This document shows, in pieces, positions 33,028-41,067 of a stretch of 64,000 bases of DNA. Source of the stretch: Intestinibacter bartlettii (GTDB lineage Bacteria; Bacillota; Clostridia; Peptostreptococcales; Peptostreptococcaceae); the NCBI RefSeq assembly GCF_000154445.1, contig NZ_DS499569.1; one strand, given 5' to 3'. Every line of letters begins with the position of its first letter. Within the stretch, counting starts at the first letter, position 1. The position numbers and the translations under genes are program-made. The notes beneath the pieces are model-generated. The model ran no database searches and was not told the origin of the DNA. It worked only from the letters and a program-made list of their open reading frames with translations.

Positions 33028-33819
33028 CTAATCTATTAATGTTTTTGCTTTTGAATAATCATACACAGGACCATCTAGACAAATATATGATTCATCCATC
33101 TTACAATGTCCACATTTTCCTAATCCACAGCACATTTTTCTTTCATAAGAAACCCAAATATTTTCTTCTGCTACATTTCTCTTTAAAAATTCTCCAACAG
33201 TAAATTTCATCATCATAGGAGGGCCTACTACTGCACATGAAAAGTTATCTACATCTTCTATTTTTAAATCTGGTATATATTTTGTTACAAGACCAACAAA
33301 CCCATCATATCCTTCTGTTTCTTTATCAACTGTAACTATTACATTTAATTTTTCAGTCCATCTTTTTAAATCATCTTTAAATAAAGCATCATTTATTGTT
33401 CTAAATCCTACTATTAAATTAAAGTTGTTAAATTTATTAGGATTTTGATATACATATTCAACTATTCCCCTTACTGGAGCAAGTGCACTACCACCTGCCA
33501 CAACTGTAAGCTCTCTTCCGATATATTTTTCTAAGTTAAATCCATTTCCATAGGGTCCTCTTATTAAAAGACTGTCCCCTACTTCATATTTAAATATTTC
33601 ACTAGTTACTTTTCCTACATTTCTTATAGTAAAATCTATATAATCTTCTCCGTATCCACTTACTGAAATTGGACTTTCTCCGTATTTTGGCATTGATATC
33701 TCAAAGAATTTTCCTGGAAGAACATTTTTAGTATCGCACTCAACTCTAAATGTCCATTCTTTTTCTGTATGTTTTATTAAATCTATAATTTTGGCAACCT
33801 TAGGTATATATGAATTCAT
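33028..33819 (-). CDS. asrB: anaerobic sulfite reductase subunit B
   Basis: A 263-residue NAD- and flavin-binding subunit of the ferredoxin-reductase family. The FAD-binding barrel holds RGPYGNGF, the NAD domain contains VAGGSALAPVRGIVEYV, and the C-terminal [2Fe-2S] ligands are in CCGLGKCGHCKMDE. It passes electrons from NADH to the iron-sulfur relay in AsrA and AsrC. I start it at the ATG at 33819 (MNSYIPKVAK), one base after the asrA stop; the longer start at 33828 lies inside the AGGAGG ribosome site. The tight coupling confirms one asrABC operon. Confidence 0.93.
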   Translation of the reverse strand: MNSYIPKVAKIIDLIKHTEKEWTFRVECDTKNVLPGKFFEISMPKYGESPISVSGYGEDYIDFTIRNVGKVTSEIFKYEVGDSLLIRGPYGNGFNLEKYIGRELTVVAGGSALAPVRGIVEYVYQNPNKFNNFNLIVGFRTINDALFKDDLKRWTEKLNVIVTVDKETEGYDGFVGLVTKYIPDLKIEDVDNFSCAVVGPPMMMKFTVGEFLKRNVAEENIWVSYERKMCCGLGKCGHCKMDESYICLDGPVYDYSKAKTLID

Positions 33820-33820
33820 C

Positions 33821-34819
33821 TTATTCATCCTCCTTTAAAAAATCATTTATTTTATCTATTGTAGTTGAGAAAGAAATATATTGTGGACAGTTATCATCAC
33901 ATCTACCACATCCTACACACATTTGATATCCAAAACGTTTATTAAAATCATAAACCTTGTGCATAGCTTTAAATCTAAGTCTATCACCTTTAGAATTTCT
34001 AAATGAATGTCCCCCCGCAATATCTGTAAATCCATCAACTTGGCATGAAGCCCATACTCTTCTTCTTTCTCCCACATTTTTATTTTCTTTATAGAAAATA
34101 TCTTGCATAGTAAAACAAGTACAAGTTGGACAGACAAAATTACATCTTCCACACGATATACATCTGGCATTGTATTCTTCCCAAATAGGAGCTTTGCTAA
34201 CTTTTATAGGATCTATATTTTCTGGTATTTCAACTTTTATATAATTTTCTTTTACATAATCTACTTCAAACTCTTCACTTTGACCGTCAAACACATTTAA
34301 GTCTTCATCTTTTATATCTATATAAAGTTCATTATCTCTTATATTTAAAGCCATTGCATAGTCTTCTGTTTTATTAGAGTCCATACTTACACAGAAACAG
34401 TTTCTAAAACTTTCTCTGCATCCAACCAATACAAATTTAACTTTATTTCTTCTTCTCTTATAGTAATAATCTTCTTCACCATTTCTTAAGTAAATTTCAT
34501 CTACTCTTTTTACTGCATTTATATCACATGCTCTCATAAATATTAAAACCTTTTCCTCTTCCACCTTAGCTTCACTATACTCATCTTGTGTGAAATAAAG
34601 TAATATTTCGTTTATAGGTAGCATAACTTCTTTTGGAGAAAAATGAGATTTTAAAGCAAATTCCATATCTTCAAATTTCTTTACTTCTTTATATCTAATA
34701 CTTGGAGTATCTGAATATGTTCCTTTATATTCTAAAACTACAGGTGCAAATATTTTATACTCCTGACTTAATTTTTCTAATCCCTTATCAAAACATTCGT
34801 AGTTAAGTTTTAACTTCAT
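33821..34819 (-). CDS. asrA: anaerobic sulfite reductase subunit A
   Basis: A 332-residue iron-sulfur electron-transfer subunit. The C-terminal half contains two [4Fe-4S] motifs, CISCGRCNFVCPTCTCF and CVGCGRCDDNCPQ. The N-terminal half is the family-specific 4Fe-4S dicluster hydrogenase-like region (ILIFMRACDINAVKRVDEIYL). The ATG at 34819 follows AGAGGTGAACATA; a GTG nine bases upstream overlaps that site. It is the first gene of asrABC, downstream of a Crp/Fnr-type box at 34907-34923. The ORF is intact. Confidence 0.93.
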   Translation of the reverse strand: MKLKLNYECFDKGLEKLSQEYKIFAPVVLEYKGTYSDTPSIRYKEVKKFEDMEFALKSHFSPKEVMLPINEILLYFTQDEYSEAKVEEEKVLIFMRACDINAVKRVDEIYLRNGEEDYYYKRRRNKVKFVLVGCRESFRNCFCVSMDSNKTEDYAMALNIRDNELYIDIKDEDLNVFDGQSEEFEVDYVKENYIKVEIPENIDPIKVSKAPIWEEYNARCISCGRCNFVCPTCTCFTMQDIFYKENKNVGERRRVWASCQVDGFTDIAGGHSFRNSKGDRLRFKAMHKVYDFNKRFGYQMCVGCGRCDDNCPQYISFSTTIDKINDFLKEDE

Positions 34820-34872
34820 TATGTTCACCTCTTCTTTTTATCTATATAATTAAATACATAAGTTTTTCTTTA

Positions 34873-34923
34873 TGTTTTAATAGTACCAAGTTCTATAAAC
34901 CAAGTATGTGATTTTTTATCACA
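34873..34923 (-). promoter_or_regulatory. Crp/Fnr-like box and promoter of asrABC
   Basis: TGTGATTTTTTATCACA (34907-34923) is a perfect 5-7-5 palindrome of the Crp/Fnr type. Reading the minus strand, TACTAT follows 21 bases after it. If that is the -10 element, the palindrome centre falls about 42 bases before transcription start, the classic activator position. The Crp/Fnr gene lies directly upstream on the same strand. Confidence 0.65.
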
Positions 34924-34950
34924 AACTTTAGATTTTTTTCCTATTTTTTA

Positions 34951-35000
34951 AACAAAAAAACAACAATCAATTTGTATATACAAAATCAATTGTTGTTTAT
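34951..35000 (-). terminator. terminator of the Crp/Fnr gene
   Basis: AACAACAATTGATTTTG pairs with its complement across TATATA, followed by seven T on the minus strand, just after the stop codon at 35010. Confidence 0.85.
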
Positions 35001-35009
35001 AATTCTTAT

Positions 35010-35699
35010 TTAATTTTTAAAAAATAATGATAATTCATCTGGCTTTATATAAATTTTCTTTCCTTCTATTTTTACTAAATTGTCATTTTGAAGTATTTTC
35101 ATAGCTCTAGATAAAGTTTCTCTCTTGCATCCTAACATATCTGCTAAATATGTTACAGTTACACCGGGAACATCTAAAAAATACCACTGACCTTTTTTTA
35201 CTCCAAACTCTCTATTTAATCGATATAGTTTTGCTGCTAGTTTCTTTTCTATTTTTATATATGTTGAATTTTTTAATTGTCTACATAGACGTCTATCTCT
35301 ATGTTCTAAAACCTTTATTATATTTTTAACTAAGTTAAAATCATTCTCCATTATATCTATAAAATCTTTTTTATTGAATTTTATTATTGTAGATTTTTCA
35401 AATGCTTCACATGTCACAGTGCTTGTAACATCTGATAAAAATACTTCATTTATTATTTCACCTTCATTTAGTATAAAGATAACCTTTCTCTCTCCAAATT
35501 CATTCATTTTATATATTGATGCTTTCCCACTTAGTAAAAAATAAACATTTTCAAGTATATCTCTTTCATAAAATAGAATTTGTTTTTTGTTTAACTTTAA
35601 TATACAGCCAGTTTTTAATAATTTTTCAATTGTATCTTTTTTTATATTTATAAATACGTTTATACTTTTTATATCGTTTAATGTTAATTCTCCAATAAT
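35010..35699 (-). CDS. Crp/Fnr-family transcriptional regulator, apparent ATT start
   Basis: Using the ATG at 35507 gives only 165 residues and cuts the sensor domain in half. The frame is open upstream, and ATT at 35699 lies five bases behind AGGGGGG. It gives 229 residues, the normal family length. The recovered N terminus (LLKTGCILKLNKKQILFYERDI, then LENVYFLLSGKASIYKM) is a proper cyclic-nucleotide-binding-type barrel. The C terminus has a Crp helix-turn-helix (VTVTYLADMLGCKRETLSRAMKILQNDNLVKI). No ATG, GTG or TTG lies between 35699 and the upstream stop. It probably activates asrABC through the box at 34907. It lacks the Fnr cysteine set. Confidence 0.75.
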   Translation of the reverse strand: MIGELTLNDIKSINVFINIKKDTIEKLLKTGCILKLNKKQILFYERDILENVYFLLSGKASIYKMNEFGERKVIFILNEGEIINEVFLSDVTSTVTCEAFEKSTIIKFNKKDFIDIMENDFNLVKNIIKVLEHRDRRLCRQLKNSTYIKIEKKLAAKLYRLNREFGVKKGQWYFLDVPGVTVTYLADMLGCKRETLSRAMKILQNDNLVKIEGKKIYIKPDELSLFFKN

Positions 35700-35832
35700 A
35701 CTAGCCCCCCTATTTAATTATCTAAAGATATTAATTAAGGGTTGGATAAGAAACATCTTTTCGATAATTTTAATTTGATTTTAGTTTAATTTAGGTTATA
35801 TATATATATCTTATCAGATATATCTGTATTTT

Positions 35833-36534
35833 TTAATTACCCTTTTTAGTTAGCTCAATTTTTTGATCATCAAATTTTAAATTATCTTCTATTTCTTCTT
35901 TATTACTTTCTTTATTTTCTAAATTATATTCTTCATATAACTCTCTATTTTCTTCATTTTCACTGTCTAAAACTTCTTCATTTACTATTTCTACTGATGA
36001 GTCTATAGTATCTAATTCCTCATCATCTGCATATCTATATGATTCATCTTCATCGTCTATTTCGTATTCGCTCTCATCTATTTCATAATTATCTATATCA
36101 AATTTTTCTTTTTTAACTACTTTTGAGCCACAACAAACACAGAATTTAGAATCGGCATCTATTTTACTTGCACATATATCGCATAAAATAAATTCTTTGT
36201 CTTTTTTTATTTCCTTACCACAATTAGGGCAGAACTTTTCATTATTTTTTGATATATATCCACATTCACATATAGGTGTATGTTCATTGTGTCCTTCCAT
36301 ATCAGCTATATCTAACATTCTATTATATATTTCTAAATCAATTTTCTTTATTTCATAAATCAATTCGCCAAATAAACTTTCGTCTATATTTCCTCTTCTT
36401 ATTTTATCGTAGGCAGAAAGCCCAAGTTGCATAATTTTTTTGCTTTTTTCATCTTCAAATTCATGAATTTCTTTTTCTATTTGTGACTTTTTTGATTTTG
36501 ATTCAATATTTAAAAATTTATTATTTACTTTCAT
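35833..36534 (-). CDS. zinc-ribbon protein with acidic tail
   Basis: A 233-residue soluble protein. Residues about 1-85 are helical. Two zinc ribbons follow: CECGYISKNNEKFCPNCG and CDICASKIDADSKFCVCCG (four Cys pairs in all). The C-terminal 95 residues are almost wholly acidic and unstructured (YEIDESEYEIDDEDESY...). The gene follows the zinc-ribbon membrane protein at 36554 by 19 bases on the same strand, so the two probably form one unit. Zinc ribbons of this kind occur in many clostridial membrane and stress proteins; no specific function can be given. AGAGGGATAAAT precedes the ATG. Confidence 0.7.
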   Translation of the reverse strand: MKVNNKFLNIESKSKKSQIEKEIHEFEDEKSKKIMQLGLSAYDKIRRGNIDESLFGELIYEIKKIDLEIYNRMLDIADMEGHNEHTPICECGYISKNNEKFCPNCGKEIKKDKEFILCDICASKIDADSKFCVCCGSKVVKKEKFDIDNYEIDESEYEIDDEDESYRYADDEELDTIDSSVEIVNEEVLDSENEENRELYEEYNLENKESNKEEIEDNLKFDDQKIELTKKGN

Positions 36535-36553
36535 TATTTATCCCTCTCTTTTT

Positions 36554-37906
36554 CTAATCCCAATTGCTTAATTTAAATCCTACAAAAGTTACTATAAAGC
36601 TATAAATAAAGCTCATTATTAATGTTAAAATCACATTTGTATTCATCGCTATATTATATCCTAACAAAGATCCTCCATTTATATTTACATAAGTAAATAT
36701 TGATAATGAGGCCATAATTACTGCATAAAATACGCTAAATATTAAAACTGGCTTTTTAGATGAAGTTTTATATTTATTGTTTAATTTTATACCTGAAATA
36801 AATAAAATTAAAGCTGATAATGCTACAAATGCTATTAAACATAATTTAAAATCTATGCTTAAAGAAGTTTTAAATAAACTAGGTAAAAATAAACTTTGGC
36901 TTCCTATAGTAGCAATATTAAAGTTTGCAAATCCCCAAATATAAGCTGCTAATTGGCTAATTACAACAAAAACATTTATATTTGATATAGAATTTGATAT
37001 TCCAAATTCATAAACATAGCTTAACCCGATTAAATGTCCTATAACTAAAAGTACAAACACTATTAAATATCCTAAAGCTACTGTTTTTATACTTTGTTTA
37101 AATATACCTAAATATATATTACTCTCTTCATATTCTTTTTTTGTTCCAATGTACAATATTGATAAAAATCCTAATAAAAATCCTCTAAATAAAACACTTA
37201 TAAAGCCAACTCCATATATTAAGCTATATCCTGAAGATAAAAATCCTCCTCCAATAGATAATTGATTTCTTGATAAAAGTGCTATTACTGCTAATATTAA
37301 TCCGTATAGACTTCCTACACCTATAGCTTGTATAAATAAAGTTAATTCATTTGTATTTTTTTCTTTCATAAATACTTTATATGAAATACCCAAACATATA
37401 ACTGGTAATACTAAAAGTATCAATGAGCATAGTTGGAAACTAAAATTATAATAACTTCCATAACTCATCATACCACTACCACTTGTGAATACGCTTAAGT
37501 CTCCTCCATTTAGTAATAAAAGTATATCTGAAGCACTTATATAAGATGTGTATTCTCCTAATACACTTCCTAAAATTTGTTTTACTATTACACTTATAAA
37601 AAATAATATTACTGTGGCAAATCCAGCTACTTTAAAACTATCTTTTATATTTATATTAGATAAGATATTTTTAATACTAAAATCATAAGTTCTTTTGCTT
37701 ATCGATTCTAAACAAGTCCCACATTCTTTACAATAGATATCGTTTAAATTTGTTTCACTTTTACAATTTGGGCAATATACTTTACTTTTTCTTCTAAGTA
37801 CAAATTTCTTATTTTCTAGATTTCTGTATTGATGTCCATCTTCTTTTGAATAATTTCTAAATTTATCTGCAAACTCTAATGTATCATCTGAACCTCTTAC
37901 TTGCAT
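36554..37906 (-). CDS. polytopic membrane protein with N-terminal zinc ribbon
   Basis: A 450-residue protein. A zinc ribbon lies at residues about 43-66 (YCPNCKSETNLNDIYCKECGTCLE). A core of about ten hydrophobic helices follows, beginning VAGFATVILFFISVIV and ending VILTLIMSFIYSFIVTFVGF. The ribbon faces the cytoplasm if the first helix is inserted in the usual way. No transporter signature was seen. GGAGGAGTTAAA precedes the ATG. It shares an operon with the second zinc-ribbon protein (19-base gap). The combination resembles uncharacterised Firmicutes YIP1/DUF-type membrane proteins, but I cannot name a family. Confidence 0.7.
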   Translation of the reverse strand: MQVRGSDDTLEFADKFRNYSKEDGHQYRNLENKKFVLRRKSKVYCPNCKSETNLNDIYCKECGTCLESISKRTYDFSIKNILSNINIKDSFKVAGFATVILFFISVIVKQILGSVLGEYTSYISASDILLLLNGGDLSVFTSGSGMMSYGSYYNFSFQLCSLILLVLPVICLGISYKVFMKEKNTNELTLFIQAIGVGSLYGLILAVIALLSRNQLSIGGGFLSSGYSLIYGVGFISVLFRGFLLGFLSILYIGTKKEYEESNIYLGIFKQSIKTVALGYLIVFVLLVIGHLIGLSYVYEFGISNSISNINVFVVISQLAAYIWGFANFNIATIGSQSLFLPSLFKTSLSIDFKLCLIAFVALSALILFISGIKLNNKYKTSSKKPVLIFSVFYAVIMASLSIFTYVNINGGSLLGYNIAMNTNVILTLIMSFIYSFIVTFVGFKLSNWD

Positions 37907-38011
37907 TTTAACTCCTCCATTACTATTTATTTTATGTCTATTATTTATTACGTAATCAATTATACCAATGAAATCTTAAATTAATCTTAACAAATAAGTC
38001 TTTATTTTAAA

Positions 38012-38060
38012 TACATAAAGAAATCTTTATTTTAAATCCCCTTGAAGATGTAAATTCTCT
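38012..38060. repeat. three-hairpin dispersed repeat, copy C (left end only)
   Basis: ACATAAAGAAATCTTTAT followed by TTTAAATCCCCTTGAAGATG and TAAATTCT matches the first hairpin of copies A, B and D. The central and right hairpins are absent. Confidence 0.6.
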
Positions 38061-38110
38061 AAGTGTAAATAAAAAGCTACTAGATATTCTCTAATAGCTT
38101 ACAAAATATA

Positions 38111-38986
38111 TTATATAGTTTTCCAATATAATTTAGAATCTATAAATTCAATATTTAATTTTTCAATATCGTATAAGTATGATAAATATGCTTTTAATGT
38201 ATTTCCTATTAAAACATATTGATTTAAATCCATTGTTAAATCGTAATGTATAAATAGTTTTTGTAAAATATCTTCAAATATCAATGGTTCTTTACATATA
38301 CTTAAGATTGTATCTATTATTTCATATACTTTGTCTCTGTTTAATTTAACTAGAGGTTTTATATCTTCACAAGCTTCTGCATGAGAAGGAATAAACAATT
38401 TGCCTTCTAAATTTTCTACATAATCTAATGTTTTTAAAAATTCATCAACATTATATATAAATGATATATGGTATTTTTTTACGATATTTTCTCCAAATAC
38501 GCAATCAGCTAAAAAATAAACATCATCAGACGTTTTTATTCCAATCATATCAAAAAAATGTCCGCCTAGTTTTATATATTCAAGTCCTTCTGGAAGTTCA
38601 TCTAAATTTCCCGTTGGATTACTTGCCTTTGCCATCAAAAACTTATTTGTAAGTTTGTTAAATGGATATCCACCATATAGAAATGACGGTTCTAAAATTG
38701 GATATTTTGTGAATAAATTTTCGATTTCTGTTGAAATTATCTTACACTCTGTTCTTTTTTGTAAAAACTCATTTCCTCCAATATGATCGGCATTTGAATG
38801 AGTATTTATTATGTATTTTAGATTAAAGTTATTTTCCTTTAAGATTTTATTTATTTTTCGCCCTGCTTCTTTATCATTACCGCTATCTATTATACAGACA
38901 TCTGTATCGTTTAATTTATATAGGCCTATATTAGTCGGGCAATCTATATAATATGTTTTTTCTCCTACTTTATTCAAACTGTACAT
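38111..38986 (-). CDS. MBL-fold metallo-hydrolase
   Basis: A 291-residue metallo-beta-lactamase-fold protein. The metal motif is THSNADHIGG; the usual THxHxDH has its second His replaced by Asn, which should remove one ligand of the first metal site. Other expected strands and ligands are present (IDSGNDKEAG, GGHFFDMIG, FLADCVFG, SHAEACEDI). A C-terminal 80-residue helical extension (DKVYEIIDTILSICKEPLIFEDILQKLF) resembles a winged-helix-like segment. GGAGG precedes the ATG at 38986. It is monocistronic. The substrate is unknown. Confidence 0.78.
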   Translation of the reverse strand: MYSLNKVGEKTYYIDCPTNIGLYKLNDTDVCIIDSGNDKEAGRKINKILKENNFNLKYIINTHSNADHIGGNEFLQKRTECKIISTEIENLFTKYPILEPSFLYGGYPFNKLTNKFLMAKASNPTGNLDELPEGLEYIKLGGHFFDMIGIKTSDDVYFLADCVFGENIVKKYHISFIYNVDEFLKTLDYVENLEGKLFIPSHAEACEDIKPLVKLNRDKVYEIIDTILSICKEPLIFEDILQKLFIHYDLTMDLNQYVLIGNTLKAYLSYLYDIEKLNIEFIDSKLYWKTI

Positions 38987-39073
38987 ATCAACTACCTCCT
39001 AAGTATAATATTTCCATATATAAATTATTTCATAACAACAACAGTTTGTCATTATATTTTTTTAGATAATACA

Positions 39074-39112
39074 AAACCCCAAACCATAGATAAAATCTAA
39101 GGTTTGGGGCAA
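39074..39112 (-). terminator. terminator of asnS
   Basis: CCCCAAACC(A/T)TAGAT pairs with ATCTAAGGTTTGGGG across a short loop, followed by TTTTGT on the minus strand, about 45 bases after the asnS stop codon. Confidence 0.85.
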
Positions 39113-39157
39113 ACAATATATTTTAAATAATTTTTCTATAATTAATTTTCAATAACC

Positions 39158-40555
39158 CTAGAATTCAGCGTTTTTAGGAGTTCTTGGGAATGGTATTACG
39201 TCTCTTATGTTAGATATACCAGTTAAGTACATTATTATTCTTTCAAATCCAAGACCAAATCCTGAATGTGTAGCTGTACCGTATTTTCTAAGTTCTAAAT
39301 ACCACCAGTAATCTTCTTCATTTAATCCACATTCTTTTATTCTATCCATTAATAAATCGTATCTTTCTTCTCTTTGAGAACCACCGATTATTTCTCCAAC
39401 TCCTGGAACTAATAAGTCCATAGCTCTAACAGTTTTTCCATCTTCGTTCATTCTCATGTAGAATGCTTTTATTTCTTTTGGATAATCAGTTACAAATACT
39501 GGAGCGTTGAATATTTGTTCAGTTATGTATCTTTCATGCTCAGTTTGTAAATCGCATCCCCATTCAACTGGATATTCGAATTTTTGTCCTGATTCTAATA
39601 ATAATTCTATAGCTTTAGTATAAGTTATTCTTATAAATTCTGAATTTACTATTTTGTGTAATCTTTCTAATAATCCTTTATCTACAAAGCTGTTGAAGAA
39701 TTCCATTTCTTCTGGACAGTTTTCAAGTACATAGTTGATTATGTATTTTATCATATCTTCAGCAAGTTCCATATTGTCTTCTAAGTCAGCAAATGCTATT
39801 TCAGGTTCTATCATCCAGAATTCAGAAGCATGTCTACCTGTGTATGAGTTTTCGGCTCTGAAAGTTGGTCCGAATGTATATACATTTCTGAATGCTAAAG
39901 CCATTATTTCAGCGTTTAATTGTCCACTAACTGTTAAGTTAGCTTCTTTACCGAAGAAGTCTTGTGAATAATCTACTTTTCCATCTTCAGTTTTTGGAAC
40001 ATCATTTAAATCTAGAGTTGTTAATCTAAACATTTCTCCAGCACCTTCGCAGTCACTTCCTGTTATTATTGGAGAATGAGCATATACGAAGTTTCTATCT
40101 TGGAAGAATTTATGTATAGCATATGCAGCAACACTTCTAACTCTGAAAGCTGCTGAGAACAGGTTACTTCTAGGTCTTAAGTGAGCTATTGTTCTTAAGT
40201 ATTCAACTGTATGTCTTTTCTTTTGTAGTGGGTATGAATTATCAGATTCACCTTCTACTACTATTTTTGTAGCTTGTATTTCAACTGGTTGTTTTGCATT
40301 TTGAGTAGCCACTAATGTACCTTCTATTAATAAAGAAGTACTTATTGGTAATTTACCAATTTCTTTGAAGTTTTCTAGTTTTTCATCTATAACAATTTGC
40401 ATGTTTTTGAAGAAACTACCGTCGTTTAATTCTATAAATCCAAAGTTTTTAGACATTCTAGATGTTCTTATCCATCCAGCGACTTTAACTGTCTTATCTA
40501 TGTATTGTTCTTTATTTCTATAAAGTTGTTTAATTTCTATGAATTCCTTTTGCAT
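39158..40555 (-). CDS. asnS: asparaginyl-tRNA synthetase
   Basis: A 465-residue class IIb aminoacyl-tRNA synthetase. Residues about 18-105 form the OB-fold anticodon-binding domain (VKVAGWIRTSRMSKNFGFIELNDGSFFKNMQIVID). Motif 2 is seen in FRAENSYTGRHASEFWMIEPE, and motif 3 near the end in GFGLGFERIIMYLTGISNIRDVIPFPRTP. The GRH in motif 2 and the Asn-type ending distinguish it from AspRS. It charges tRNA-Asn. It is preceded by a T-box leader with an AAC specifier, so it is regulated by uncharged tRNA-Asn. AGGAGGTATTCT lies before the ATG. The ORF is intact. Confidence 0.96.
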   Translation of the reverse strand: MQKEFIEIKQLYRNKEQYIDKTVKVAGWIRTSRMSKNFGFIELNDGSFFKNMQIVIDEKLENFKEIGKLPISTSLLIEGTLVATQNAKQPVEIQATKIVVEGESDNSYPLQKKRHTVEYLRTIAHLRPRSNLFSAAFRVRSVAAYAIHKFFQDRNFVYAHSPIITGSDCEGAGEMFRLTTLDLNDVPKTEDGKVDYSQDFFGKEANLTVSGQLNAEIMALAFRNVYTFGPTFRAENSYTGRHASEFWMIEPEIAFADLEDNMELAEDMIKYIINYVLENCPEEMEFFNSFVDKGLLERLHKIVNSEFIRITYTKAIELLLESGQKFEYPVEWGCDLQTEHERYITEQIFNAPVFVTDYPKEIKAFYMRMNEDGKTVRAMDLLVPGVGEIIGGSQREERYDLLMDRIKECGLNEEDYWWYLELRKYGTATHSGFGLGFERIIMYLTGISNIRDVIPFPRTPKNAEF

Positions 40556-40679
40556 AGAATACCTCCTGATTATTTATTTTCTTTTTAATATATTATAATT
40601 ATAACTTAAATTTATTAATTTATACAATTTCTAATTATCCCTACTTTATATCAATTGCCAAATAATAAAATTTAAGCAA

Positions 40680-40945
40680 TAAAAAAAGCCCTTCATCCTA
40701 TCTATAGGACGAAAGACTGTACTTCCGCGGTACCACCTAATTTAACTTAAAAGTTCACCTCATTAATGTACTAATATACATTACCAATTATAACGGTTTG
40801 GCTCCGACTAAGTCTACTCTCTTTATGATTTCGGTTAGTAACTCCGGGATGTTCTTCATTATAGACATTGTACTGGACTTCCACCATAACCAGCTCGCTA
40901 CTACTTTGTTTTATAACTACTCTTCCCTTCATAGTCTTTGTTTTT
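40680..40945 (-). promoter_or_regulatory. T-box leader of asnS, specifier AAC
   Basis: The conserved T-box sequence AGGTGGTACCGCGG lies at 40725-40738. Stem I contains GAGCTGGTTATGGTGGAAG. The specifier loop reads GAAGAACATCC, with AAC at 40851-40853, matching the downstream asnS. The intrinsic terminator (GTCTTTCGTCCTATAG/...GGATGAAGGGC plus seven T) lies at 40681-40718. Confidence 0.95.
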
Positions 40946-40964
40946 TGTTTATTTCGATAATATA

Positions 40965-40993
40965 ACTTTAACTCATTAAATACTTTTTGTCAA
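40965..40993 (-). promoter_or_regulatory. candidate promoter of the T-box-asnS transcript
   Basis: On the minus strand TTGACA (40988-40993) is followed after 17 bases by TAAAGT, placing transcription start just before Stem I of the T-box. Confidence 0.5.
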
Positions 40994-41013
40994 TAAATAT
41001 ATTTAGAATAAAT

Positions 41014-41054
41014 GCAAAAGTACCTTAGATACAAGTATATCCAAGGTACTTTGA
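41014..41054 (-). terminator. terminator of the symporter gene
   Basis: AAAGTACCTTGGATATACTTG pairs with its near-complement ending AAGGTACTTT, followed by TGCATTTATT on the minus strand, 14 bases after the stop codon. Confidence 0.75.
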
Positions 41055-41067
41055 TATTATATTTTAA

